From assembly GCA_025965315.1 (NCBI GenBank), contig JAOPXD010000177.1, forward strand, positions 1-45,920: a stretch of DNA of 45,920 bases, in the 5' to 3' direction. This stretch comes from Marmoricola sp. (GTDB taxonomy: Bacteria; Actinomycetota; Actinomycetes; Propionibacteriales; Nocardioidaceae). A model generated the notes under the pieces. That model made no database searches, was not told the origin of the DNA, and saw only the letters and a list, made by a program, of their open reading frames with translations. A program made the translations under genes and the position numbers. Shown one piece after another: positions 17,500 through 25,718 of the stretch (position 1 is its first letter; every line of letters begins with the position of its first letter).

Positions 17500-18767
17500 G
17501 AGAGGCGGACCGGCAGGGATTCCAGGCCGTACACGATCGACTTCGCGTGGTACTCCAGGTCGTCGGCCTCCACCGCGAGGCGCATGTCCGGGAACCGCTT
17601 CGCGAGGGCCGGGTACGCCGCCCGCAGCTCCATCCGCGCCAGCTCGGCCCCGACGCAGCGGTGCAGACCGTGGCCGAACGCCAGGTGGTTGGAGGACTCC
17701 TTCATCGGGCAGAGGCCCTCGCCTGGCGTCGAGCGCGGGTCACGGCTCGCGGTCGGCAGGTGCACGAGCATCACCGAGCCCTTCTTGATGGTCTTGCCCG
17801 CGACCACCACGTCCTCCTTGGCGAAGCGCGGGAAGGCGACCTGGACGACGGCCAGCTGCCTCAGGAGCTCCTCGACGATGTCGTCGACGCTGTCCGGGTC
17901 CTCGGCGAGCGACTTCCACAGCTCGCGGTTCTGCAGCAGGACCACCGTGCCGAGCGCGAGCATCGAGGCACTGGTCTCCATGCCACCGTTGAAGGCGCCG
18001 TCGGCGAGGCCACCGAGGTCGAAGTCGTTGATCGTCCCGCCGTTGTCCCGGATGATCTGGCCGATCAGGCCCGGACCGGGCTCGTGGCGCTGGCGCGCGG
18101 TCTCGGCGAGCAGGAACTCCCTGGACGCCCCGATGGAACCGATCGAGCCTGCCCCGCCCGCAGAGACGTCGAACCGGGCGGCGCCGAGCTTGCGGAACAT
18201 CTCGCGGTGCTCGTCGTCGAGGCCGAGCAGGTCGCAGATCACCTGGAACGGGACCGGGAACGCGAAGGTCTGGACCAGGTCGACGACGCCGTCACCGGCA
18301 TCGGCAGCCGCCTGGGTCTCGTCGAGCTGGCGCTCGATGATCGCGGAGATCCCCGGCTTGAGGCGCTCGAGCCGACGCATCGTGAACTCGGGCGTGAGCA
18401 GCTTGCGCTGACGGGTGTGCTCCGGTGGGTCGGTGAACCCGAGGCCGCCGATGTCACCCTTCTCCACGTCCCCGCTGGCACCCATGTAGGGGCGGATGTC
18501 GGTGGAGTGGTTCACGTTGCCGAGAACCTCGCGGCCCTCGTCGTACCCGGTGATCAGCCAGATCTCCAGGCCCATCAGGTTCGCGAGCCGCTGGACCGGG
18601 TCCTTCTCCCGCGACGCGGTCAGCCTGGCGGTCGGATCGACGCCGTTCCGGCCCAGCGGCCAGGCGAGCCGGTCGGGGATCCTGTCCAGCTTGGTCAGGT
18701 CGAGACCGCCGGTGCGCGCGAGGACGCGCTTCATCACGGCGGACTTCAGGGAGTCGAGCAGGCTCAT
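17496..18767 (-). CDS. Cytochrome P450
   Basis: This 423-residue soluble P450 should catalyse a monooxygenation. The haem-binding loop FGHGLHRCVGAELARME places the Cys ligand at residue 371. The I-helix segment reads FNGGMETSASML, with Met where many P450s have His or Asp before ETS. The K-helix EELLRQLAVVQ supplies the ExxR pair. The ATG at 18767 is taken as the start; an in-frame TTG at 18800 would add 11 residues. No ferredoxin or ferredoxin reductase gene is adjacent, so redox partners must come from elsewhere. The stop codon lies inside the palindrome CCTAGG shared with the ROK gene. Substrate unknown. Confidence 0.93.
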   Translation of the reverse strand: MSLLDSLKSAVMKRVLARTGGLDLTKLDRIPDRLAWPLGRNGVDPTARLTASREKDPVQRLANLMGLEIWLITGYDEGREVLGNVNHSTDIRPYMGASGDVEKGDIGGLGFTDPPEHTRQRKLLTPEFTMRRLERLKPGISAIIERQLDETQAAADAGDGVVDLVQTFAFPVPFQVICDLLGLDDEHREMFRKLGAARFDVSAGGAGSIGSIGASREFLLAETARQRHEPGPGLIGQIIRDNGGTINDFDLGGLADGAFNGGMETSASMLALGTVVLLQNRELWKSLAEDPDSVDDIVEELLRQLAVVQVAFPRFAKEDVVVAGKTIKKGSVMLVHLPTASRDPRSTPGEGLCPMKESSNHLAFGHGLHRCVGAELARMELRAAYPALAKRFPDMRLAVEADDLEYHAKSIVYGLESLPVRLS

Positions 18768-18838
18768 GGGAGGCGGGGCCCTTCGGCGTCGGGTCTGCAA
18801 CGATCATGGTACCGACGCGAGCGCGAGCGCCTTCACAT

Positions 18839-18872
18839 CGGACATCACGGACATCAGCCCGACTTTCGGACA
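18839..18872. repeat. Tandem 9-bp direct repeats upstream of the P450 and LPXTG genes
   Basis: CGGACATCA occurs twice head to tail (18839-18847, 18848-18856), and CGGACAAAT follows nearby at about 18868. Further on, GCGGTCTA is repeated at 18886-18893 and 18899-18906 (13-nt period). They sit in the 220-nt region between the divergent P450 and LPXTG-protein genes and may be regulator sites. Confidence 0.5.
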
Positions 18873-18988
18873 AATCCTTGGTCCCGCGGTCTATACAGGC
18901 GGTCTAGCCAAATTCTGCCGTGACCCCACCCCCTCCGCTACCGTTAGTCAGGTATCTGCCCTCCCAGGTCGACAATTTTGGAGTATTG

Positions 18989-19516
18989 ATGACCACGAAG
19001 CGTTTCTCGGTGGCCGTGCTCGGCGCCGTGTTCCTGGTGCTCGGCATTTCTGGCGGCGCTTTCGCGGACTACGCGGCAGCCACCATGAACCTCACCGTCA
19101 CCCCGACGACCCTCGTCGGTGGCAACACCTTCACCGGTATCGCCACCTCGAACGAGGACTGCCACTGGTCGATCACGTATGGCGGTCCTGCCAGCACCGC
19201 GCAGCCGATCACGGGGACCGGTACGTCGCTCCACTTCAGCTTCAACACCGACACCGTGGGTGCGGTCCGGACGGACGCCGTCACGGCGGTCTGCAGCTAC
19301 GACCCGTCGGTTCCGCGGGCCACCGTCACCCAGACGCTGCAGCGCAGCGTCGACGTGACCCTGACGCCCACCGGAGTCTCGCCGCCGACCACCAGCACCG
19401 GTGGCGGCCTCGGCCTCCCGAACACGGGTGGTCCGTCGCTGTGGCTGGCAGTAGCGGGTCTGGCACTGACGCTTCTCGGTGCGGGCGCTGTCGTCCGTAG
19501 CCGCGCTCGCGCCTGA
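18989..19516 (+). CDS. LPXTG-type cell-wall-anchored surface protein
   Basis: This 175-residue protein has an N-terminal signal peptide (residues 1-27, ending around AFA). A beta-rich exposed domain with two Cys residues in DCHW and VCSY follows, then a Pro/Thr/Gly linker. The sorting signal is LPNTG at residues 143-147, followed by a hydrophobic helix and the basic tail VRSRARA. A sortase would be expected to cleave after Thr and attach it to peptidoglycan, but no sortase gene is in the window. The ATG at 18989 has GGAG at 18980-18983, 5 nt upstream. The DUF4012 gene follows 11 nt later. The exposed domain was not recognised. Confidence 0.85.
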   Translation: MTTKRFSVAVLGAVFLVLGISGGAFADYAAATMNLTVTPTTLVGGNTFTGIATSNEDCHWSITYGGPASTAQPITGTGTSLHFSFNTDTVGAVRTDAVTAVCSYDPSVPRATVTQTLQRSVDVTLTPTGVSPPTTSTGGGLGLPNTGGPSLWLAVAGLALTLLGAGAVVRSRARA

Positions 19517-19527
19517 CGCAGCCAGCA

Positions 19528-21327
19528 ATGACACCCGGAGACGGGGACCTCGCGCCCGCGCCCGGTCCCCGTACCTCCCCACCCCGGTGGATGGTCGCCT
19601 GCGCGATCGTCCTCGGGGTGGTCCTCGTTCTCGGCGTCTGGCTCGCCTTCGACGTGATCCGGGTACGACGGGCGCTGCTGGAGGCGGGTGACCGGGCCGG
19701 CCAGCTCAGCGAGCAGGTACGCACCGGGACCTCGAACGACGACCCGGAGGTCGCCGACCGCCTGCAGGCGTCGATCGGGCACGCGGACGCGATCACCCAC
19801 GGCCCGATCTGGTCGCTGAGCAAGCACCTTCCGATCATCAGTCACGACTTCGACGCGGCAGCCCAGGCGACCAGGACGCTCGACGAGATCGCCCGCAGGG
19901 GGATCCCGGCGCTGAACGAGCTGGCCAAGCAACGCGACAGCGGTGCCCTCTCGGTGACCAAGGGTCGCCTCGACCTGACCGCCCTGCGGACGGTCGGCCC
20001 GACCCTGGACCGGGCCGAGGAGGTGCTCGCCGACGGTCGCGCCCAGCTCGCGGCCGAGGACATCTCCGGGGTGCACGGCCCGCTCCGCAAGGTCCTGGGG
20101 ACGATCAGGACCCAGATCGACTCGGCGGAGAACTCGATCCGGACGATCTCGGACGCGGTCGCGCTGGCGCCGGACATGCTCGGCGCCTCCGGTCCGCGCA
20201 ACTACCTGCTGGTCTTCCAGAACAACGCCGAGGTCCGCGCGACCGGCGGTCTCCCCGGCGCCTTCGCCCAGGTCCGCGCCAACAACGGTGCGATCGACCT
20301 GGTCAGCCAGGGCGCCGCCTCCCAGCTCGGCTTCTTCGTCCCGCCGGCGATCAGGCTGCACCCCGACGAGTCGGCGCTGTACGGCACCCTGGCAGCGACC
20401 GTGTTCGCCGACAGCAACTTCACCCCGGACTTCCCGCGCACCGCGACGATCATGCGGGCGATGTACCGGATCCGTTTCGGGGTGAAGCTCGACGGGGTGA
20501 TCTCGATCGACCCGATCGCGATCGCCCAGCTGCTCGCGGTCACCGGGCCGATCCGCGTCGGGCCGAGCCTCGAGCTCAGCTCCGACAACGTGATCCCGGC
20601 CCTGCTCAACGCCGTCTACGCACGCTACCCGGGCAACGACGACGCCCAGAACGCGTTCTTCGCCGCCACCGCACGCAAGGTCTTCGGCGTGTTCGTCGCC
20701 GGCGGCGCGTCGCCGGCGGAGCTGTTCTCCGCGGTCTCAGCCGGGGTCCAGCAGAACCGGATCCTGATCAACGCGACCCGCGCCGACGAACAGGCGGTGA
20801 TCGCCCGGACCCGGCTGTCCGGTGCACTTCCGCACCAGCCCACCCGGACTCCCCAGGTCGGCCTGTACCTGAACGACGCGACCGCAGCGAAGCTCGAGTA
20901 CTTCCTGCGCCGCTCGACGGTCGCCAAGGCGGTCTCGTGCACCTCGGCCGGCGTCCAGACGATCAAGACGGTGACGCACCTGCAGTCCGTGGCGCCCAAG
21001 GACGTCGTCTCCCAGGGCCCGTCCGTGGTCGGTACCGGCTCGGGCGCCACCCACGGCGTGATGAGCATGGTGCTCAACTTCTACGCGCCGTACGGCGGCC
21101 GGGTCACCGCGCTGACGATCGACGGCATCACCCAGACCGTGAACGTGGCCATGCACGACGGGTTGTCGGTCGCCACCCTGCCGATCCTGCTGGCACCGGG
21201 TCACAAGCACGTCGTGACCGCGGTGATCCAGAGCGGGCCGGGAGAGCGCAAGAACGCGGTCTTCCGGACCACGCCGGGCGTCGAGCCGACGCCGAACAAC
21301 GTCCCGGTGCTCTCCGCGTGCAGGTAG
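19528..21327 (+). CDS. DUF4012 family membrane-anchored protein
   Basis: This 599-residue protein has a short Pro-rich cytoplasmic N-terminus, one membrane helix (about residues 22-43) and a large extracytoplasmic part. The region with RNYLLVFQNNAEVRATGGL (about residue 231) and DGVISIDPIAIAQLLAVTGPI is typical of DUF4012 proteins, which occur near surface-polysaccharide or wall-modification genes in actinobacteria; their biochemical role is not established. A helical, Leu/Ala-rich segment precedes it. It starts 11 nt after the LPXTG protein gene with no clear Shine-Dalgarno site, suggesting coupled translation and a shared envelope role. It converges on the binding-protein gene 25 nt downstream. 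Confidence 0.85.
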   Translation: MTPGDGDLAPAPGPRTSPPRWMVACAIVLGVVLVLGVWLAFDVIRVRRALLEAGDRAGQLSEQVRTGTSNDDPEVADRLQASIGHADAITHGPIWSLSKHLPIISHDFDAAAQATRTLDEIARRGIPALNELAKQRDSGALSVTKGRLDLTALRTVGPTLDRAEEVLADGRAQLAAEDISGVHGPLRKVLGTIRTQIDSAENSIRTISDAVALAPDMLGASGPRNYLLVFQNNAEVRATGGLPGAFAQVRANNGAIDLVSQGAASQLGFFVPPAIRLHPDESALYGTLAATVFADSNFTPDFPRTATIMRAMYRIRFGVKLDGVISIDPIAIAQLLAVTGPIRVGPSLELSSDNVIPALLNAVYARYPGNDDAQNAFFAATARKVFGVFVAGGASPAELFSAVSAGVQQNRILINATRADEQAVIARTRLSGALPHQPTRTPQVGLYLNDATAAKLEYFLRRSTVAKAVSCTSAGVQTIKTVTHLQSVAPKDVVSQGPSVVGTGSGATHGVMSMVLNFYAPYGGRVTALTIDGITQTVNVAMHDGLSVATLPILLAPGHKHVVTAVIQSGPGERKNAVFRTTPGVEPTPNNVPVLSACR

Positions 21328-21352
21328 GGCCCAGCTGGTCAGGCGGGATGGC

Positions 21353-22858
21353 TCACTGAGCGCTGACGACGCCCCCGCAGTGGTACCCGGTGCCGCCGTA
21401 CGGGACCCACTTGCCCTGGTGCAGCTGGATGAACCGCCAGCAGCGTGAGACCCTCTTGCCGCCGACGTCCTGGGGCGCGTGCAGCCCGTTCGCGGTCCAG
21501 CTGTGCACCGAGCGGATGCTGTTGATCATGTTCGGCCGGGTGAGCTTCCCGCCGAGCGCGACCGCCTGCTGCACGAACAGGCGGGCAGCGGACCAGGCGT
21601 AGAGGCCGAAGTACGTCGGGACAGCGCCGGGCTTGATCTGCTGGAGCCACTGGTTGTACAGGGCCAGCTCCGGAACCTTGGCCATGTCCTCGATCGGGGT
21701 GAAGTCCGCGGTGATGATCGAGCCCTCGACCGGGCTGCCCGCTGCCGCGTACGCCGGGTCGTACTGGGTCGCGTTCATCATGTAGATGTCCGGGTGGAAG
21801 TCGGCCGACTGCATCGCCTGGGCGATCCCGATGGCCATCTGCGCCGAGCCGAACATCTGGACCAGCTTCACGCCCTTGGACTTCATCTGCTGGACGTACG
21901 GGCTGTAGTTGAACTCGGCGATGTCGAACGAGCTGGTGTAGGCGAACTTCCACCCACGACGCTTCTCGGCCCGGACCTCGTCGAGCGCGCCGCCGACCGA
22001 TGCGGCCGCGTTCACGTAGAGCATCGCGGCCTTCTGGGTGGCGGCCTTGTTGTGGGCGGTGAAGTAGTCCGGGATCGCGTCCGGCGAGAACCCGCCACCG
22101 GGGGCCTGGGCAGCGAAGCAGTTCGAGCACTTCGCGCGGGCGTCGTTGGTGATCACCGCCTGCAGGTCGGGGATCTTGCAGTTCTCGGTGGTCGCGATGC
22201 CGCCGGTGTCGAAGGCCGACATCTCGCCGACGGTGGCGAACGCGTTGTCGCACGACTTCTGCGAGGCGACCTGCTCGGCGCCGGCGTTGGTCTGGCTGTC
22301 GAGCGCGAGCACGTTGAGCTTGCGACCGCAGATGGTCGAGGTCGAGTTGAAGTACTTCGCGTACGCCTGGACCGCGTACGACGCGGCGGTGAAGATGCCG
22401 GGCACCGGACCGGAGATGTCCGCGATGTTCGCGATCGTGATCGCGCTGTTCGAGACACCGGTCTGGTTCTTGAAACCGGTGCACGAGCCCGCCTTGACGC
22501 CGGCTCCGACCGCCGGGGCAGCACCGCCCGGCGATCCACCGGGGCTGGTCGACGAACCCCCCGGGCTGGTCGACGAACCGCCCGGGCTGGTCGACGAACC
22601 ACCGGGGCTGGTCGACGATCCACCCGGGCTGGTCGGGTTGGAACCACCGACGCCGGTGGACGGATCTCCCGGCGTCGTCGGACCATTGGTCGACGCGGCG
22701 CTCGGGCCGCCCTCGACAGCGCGGTTCGCGGCCGCCACGAAGTCAGGCTTGAGCACCGATCCGCCGCACGCGCTGAGTGTCAGGCACACGACCACGCTGG
22801 TCGCGAGCAGCGCGTAGCGCAACCATTGCTTGGTCCCTGGGCCCGAGATTGGCGTCAT
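21353..22858 (-). CDS. Orphan branched-chain-type ABC substrate-binding lipoprotein
   Basis: This 501-residue protein is a type-1 periplasmic binding protein of the Leu/Ile/Val family. The lipobox LSAC places the lipid-modified residue at Cys31. A low-complexity tether with about five SSTSPGG units (residues 75-109) precedes the binding domain, which contains ITIANIADISGPVPG, LNVLALDSQTNAG and YFGLYAWSAARLFVQQAV. Several Cys residues (SCTGF, CSNC, RCWRF, YHCGG) may form disulfides. No permease or ATPase gene is adjacent, so it either works with a transporter encoded elsewhere or acts as a surface sensor. It lies downstream of the MprF-like synthase on the same strand. Confidence 0.88.
   Translation of the reverse strand: MTPISGPGTKQWLRYALLATSVVVCLTLSACGGSVLKPDFVAAANRAVEGGPSAASTNGPTTPGDPSTGVGGSNPTSPGGSSTSPGGSSTSPGGSSTSPGGSSTSPGGSPGGAAPAVGAGVKAGSCTGFKNQTGVSNSAITIANIADISGPVPGIFTAASYAVQAYAKYFNSTSTICGRKLNVLALDSQTNAGAEQVASQKSCDNAFATVGEMSAFDTGGIATTENCKIPDLQAVITNDARAKCSNCFAAQAPGGGFSPDAIPDYFTAHNKAATQKAAMLYVNAAASVGGALDEVRAEKRRGWKFAYTSSFDIAEFNYSPYVQQMKSKGVKLVQMFGSAQMAIGIAQAMQSADFHPDIYMMNATQYDPAYAAAGSPVEGSIITADFTPIEDMAKVPELALYNQWLQQIKPGAVPTYFGLYAWSAARLFVQQAVALGGKLTRPNMINSIRSVHSWTANGLHAPQDVGGKRVSRCWRFIQLHQGKWVPYGGTGYHCGGVVSAQ
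22533..22634 (-). repeat. Tandem 21-bp repeat encoding SSTSPGG units
   Basis: Five near-identical units of 21 bp (22533-22553, 22554-22574, 22575-22595, 22596-22616, and a shorter 22617-22634) share the core GGGCTGGTCGAC. Differences are nearly all silent. The repeat lies in the tether of the binding lipoprotein and could change copy number. Confidence 0.9.
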
Positions 22859-22950
22859 GGTGACATCGTGCCGTCAACGCTCATCGCGGTCAGCAACTTC
22901 ACGGAGCGAGAGTCCCTCTGGTCCAGACCGCTCGAACCGGTGCATAACCT

Positions 22951-22978
22951 GCTGTACCCAGGCATTTCGCTGCGTCAA
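22951..22978 (-). promoter_or_regulatory. Candidate promoter of the orphan binding-protein gene
   Basis: On the minus strand TTGACG (22978-22973) and TACAGC (22956-22951) are 16 nt apart. This would give a 5' leader of roughly 85 nt and allow expression independent of the upstream MprF-like gene. Confidence 0.4.
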
Positions 22979-23009
22979 ACGCCCTGTATGCCCGGTGCCG
23001 TGGCGTGAC

Positions 23010-24701
23010 TCACGCGCGGCGTTGGACACGCGCCAGGGCGCGGAACCAGGCGGGCGCGACCAGGAACGCCTCGGCGCGCAGCGCTGCGGTGGCCACCCGA
23101 GGCAGGTCTCCCGAGCTCCGGAAGCACAGGAACCGCGGCACCCACTCGGGCTGGTACTTCGCATTGGCCCGGTACAGCGACTCGATCTGCCAGAACCGGG
23201 AGAGCCCGATCAGGACGGCGTGCCACAACCGCAGCACCGGTCCGGCGCCGAGACGTTCCCCGCGGGCGAAGACCGACCGGAAGACGGCGAAGTTCAGCGA
23301 CACCCGCCGTACGCCGAGGTCGGGGGCCGCCTCGCACAGCGCGGCCACCATCTGCTCGACGATCCCGTTCTCGGTGTCCCGGTCGCGGCGCATCAGGTCG
23401 AGCGAGAGTCCGTCGCTCCCCCACGGCACCAGGTTCAGCAGTCCGCGGAGCCGACCGTGGCCGTCGCGGCACAGGACCACCACGGACTCGCCGTCCTCGG
23501 GCGCTACCAGTCGTCCCAGCGCCATCGAGAAGCCGCGCTCCACGGGGCCGTCACGCCAGTCGTCGGCCCTGGTCCGGATCTCCTCGACGGCGGCCGGGTC
23601 GAGGTCGCGGACGCGCACGCAGGACACCTTCAGATCGGCGCGCTCGCACCGGTTGACCGCCTGACGGACGACCCGCATGCTGCGGCCCTCGAGGGTGAAC
23701 TCGTCGATGTCGATGATGGCTTCGTCGCCGAGCTCGAGGGCATCGAGACCGGCTCGGTGGAAAGCGGTGGCACCGAGCTCGCTGACCCCGAGCGCAGCCG
23801 GCACCCACCCGAACGAGCGCGCCTCCTCGAGCCAGGCCTCGATGGCTCCGGGCCACGCCTCCGGGTCCCCGATCGGGTCACCACCGGCGAGCGACACCGT
23901 GCCGACGACGCGATAGGTGACCGCGGCCTTGCCGCTACGGCTGTAGATCACCGAGCGGTCGGCCCGGGTGGCGAAGTAGGACAGCGAGTCGACGTACCCC
24001 CACCGGTCCAGGGACTCGCGCAGGCGTCCGTCCTCCTCGGCCGAGAGCGGGTGCGGGCCATCGGCCGGCATCATCGCGGCCAGCAGCAGGCAGACCAGGA
24101 CCGCGGCGCCGAGCACCACCAGGGCGATCGCCGACCGGTCCGCGTCGAGCTCGTCGACGAAGTGCACCGGTCCGCGGATCCCGACCAGGCCGAAGAACGC
24201 CTGGTTCCAGCGGTCGACCTGCGTCGTACCCGCTACCTGCCCGTCGGCATCCACGGCCAGCCACAGCCAGCCCAGCGTCGTCGCGACGATCGGACCGGCC
24301 AGCGCGACCACGAGCACCCGGGAGAGCGAGCGCGGATCCGGCCTCGCCTCGAAGCTGGGACGCGCCGAGACGAGCAGCACGAACAGCGCGAGGGTGACGG
24401 TGGCCTCCTCGACGTCGAAGCCCTTGATCAGGTGCAGCAGGACGGTGATCGCACTGAGGACGGTGGCCAGCAGCCAGGCCCGGAACTTCCCGCGGCGCAA
24501 CGCACGGGAGAGCAGCAGCAGGATGACGCCGACGCCGAGGGCACCCGTGGTCGCAGCAGCAGGGAACACGTCAGGGAGCACCTGGGTGACCAGGTGCACC
24601 CGGTCACGCATCGCCGGCAGTGCCGCGCTGAGCACCGTCATCGCCCCGACGAGGGCGACTACTCGCGCGATCCAGGGCGGCGACCTCAGTTCAGTCCACA
24701 T
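23010..24701 (-). CDS. MprF-like aminoacyl-phosphatidylglycerol synthase (DUF2156 domain)
   Basis: This 563-residue membrane protein has about six membrane helices in residues 15-230. A cytosolic DUF2156 domain follows (about 245-545), the catalytic half of lysyl-/alanyl-phosphatidylglycerol synthases that move an amino acid from tRNA to phosphatidylglycerol. Recognisable segments are SLSYFATRADRSVIYS, GDPIGDPEAWPGAIEAWLEEAR, the basic helix MRVVRQAVNRCERADL and LSLDLMRRD near the C-terminus. It lacks the long flippase region of full MprF and the lysyl-tRNA synthetase domain of mycobacterial LysX. A separate flippase-like protein is encoded nearby at 25719-26813. The product should change surface charge and resistance to cationic peptides; the amino acid is unknown. 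Confidence 0.85.
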   Translation of the reverse strand: MWTELRSPPWIARVVALVGAMTVLSAALPAMRDRVHLVTQVLPDVFPAAATTGALGVGVILLLLSRALRRGKFRAWLLATVLSAITVLLHLIKGFDVEEATVTLALFVLLVSARPSFEARPDPRSLSRVLVVALAGPIVATTLGWLWLAVDADGQVAGTTQVDRWNQAFFGLVGIRGPVHFVDELDADRSAIALVVLGAAVLVCLLLAAMMPADGPHPLSAEEDGRLRESLDRWGYVDSLSYFATRADRSVIYSRSGKAAVTYRVVGTVSLAGGDPIGDPEAWPGAIEAWLEEARSFGWVPAALGVSELGATAFHRAGLDALELGDEAIIDIDEFTLEGRSMRVVRQAVNRCERADLKVSCVRVRDLDPAAVEEIRTRADDWRDGPVERGFSMALGRLVAPEDGESVVVLCRDGHGRLRGLLNLVPWGSDGLSLDLMRRDRDTENGIVEQMVAALCEAAPDLGVRRVSLNFAVFRSVFARGERLGAGPVLRLWHAVLIGLSRFWQIESLYRANAKYQPEWVPRFLCFRSSGDLPRVATAALRAEAFLVAPAWFRALARVQRRA

Positions 24702-24791
24702 CGTCCGGTGAGCGTCCCACGCGTCCGGGACGGGCGCATCCCCTGTTCAGGTCGCCGTCAGGAAGGCGGAATGCTCGCGCACACCGCCGGT

Positions 24792-25562
24792 TCAGCAGGT
24801 GTTGGCAGCGAAACCGATCGGTACGACGTCGCCGCGACCGCCCGCGACCGCGCGCCGGAACAGTGCCTGGACCGAGGCACCGAACGGGGTGCTGTACTCG
24901 ACGTCCGGAGAACAGCCGCCCTGCTCGAGGCCCCCGATGACACCGACCAGGTGGCCGTTCTGGACCCAGGGGCCACCACTGGTCCCGTCCCCGAAGCCGC
25001 TGCAGCCGATACCCGAGTAGTCCCCGGTCAGGGCCAGCGGAGCGGTGCAGGTCACCGGGCGCCCGCGGCTGCCCATCGGGTAGCCGCTGACGGTCACCGG
25101 CGTACCGGCCAGCGGAGCGCCGAGCGGGTTCCCGGGGACGACGTCCTCGAGCCTGGTGCTGCCGTGCGGCGCGACCTTGAGGATCGCGAGGTCGTGCTCC
25201 GGGTCGAACGACTTCGTCCAGGCCGGGTCGACGTAGATCTTCTGCACCGTCCAGACGCCGGCGGGCAGGGCACTGTCGTGCAGCAGCGGTGCGAACTCGA
25301 TGGTCGCGCCGACGCCGAAGACGCAGTGCGCAGCGGTCGCCACCAGGTCCCTGGTCGGGGAGTCGAGCACGCTCGCCGTACAGAAGTGCGGCCCGCCGAG
25401 CCTGGGCACCAGGCCCAGGACGCTCGGGTAGAACAGGGCTCCGGTGGCCGGCACGGTGGTGACCGGCTGGGTCACCGGGGCCGGCGGCCCGGCAGCACCG
25501 ACCGGCACGACGAGGCCGAGGCCGAGGAGCAGTCCGACAAGGGTGACCGTGATCCGCCGCAT
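24792..25562 (-). CDS. Secreted trypsin-like serine protease
   Basis: This 256-residue protein has a signal peptide (residues 1-23, cleaved near VGAA) and a chymotrypsin-fold domain. The catalytic triad is visible as His79 (TAAHC), Asp124 (HDLAIL) and Ser195 (GDGTSGGPW). Cys pairs at 61/80 and 172/187 are consistent with disulfides. No pro-domain or PDZ domain is present. A TACGCT box ends 6 nt before ATG 25562, so the mRNA may be leaderless. The MprF-like gene follows 90 nt downstream on the same strand, which suggests a shared envelope-related unit. Its target is unknown. Confidence 0.92.
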   Translation of the reverse strand: MRRITVTLVGLLLGLGLVVPVGAAGPPAPVTQPVTTVPATGALFYPSVLGLVPRLGGPHFCTASVLDSPTRDLVATAAHCVFGVGATIEFAPLLHDSALPAGVWTVQKIYVDPAWTKSFDPEHDLAILKVAPHGSTRLEDVVPGNPLGAPLAGTPVTVSGYPMGSRGRPVTCTAPLALTGDYSGIGCSGFGDGTSGGPWVQNGHLVGVIGGLEQGGCSPDVEYSTPFGASVQALFRRAVAGGRGDVVPIGFAANTC

Positions 25563-25568
25563 CGTCGG

Positions 25569-25574
25569 AGCGTA
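25569..25574 (-). promoter_or_regulatory. Candidate -10 box of the protease gene (leaderless)
   Basis: TACGCT on the minus strand ends 6 nt before ATG 25562. There is no Shine-Dalgarno site and no good -35 at normal spacing. Confidence 0.45.
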
Positions 25575-25718
25575 CCCAAGTTCGCCCCCGAGGACGTCGA
25601 ACGACTGAGCAGAACGGCGCGGGCGGGTGCGGTCAGGTCCGTGTCAGGTTCGGGCGCGCATCGTGGGGGCAGGGCTCGCGCGGAGTCGCACTCCGGCAGG
25701 TCAGGGGGAATGGTGCCG

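Noticed and set aside
22533..22634. CRISPR-like array
   Set aside because: The units are contiguous, in frame, without spacers, and encode a Ser/Gly/Pro tether.
25681..25695. Hairpin CGGAGT/ACTCCG upstream of the flippase as a riboswitch
   Set aside because: Only a 6-bp stem with a 3-nt loop; too small to support a riboswitch claim.
22830..25700. Upstream in-frame extension of the flippase gene over about 2.9 kb
   Set aside because: It is an antisense shadow of the MprF-like and protease genes; the real protein begins near 25719.
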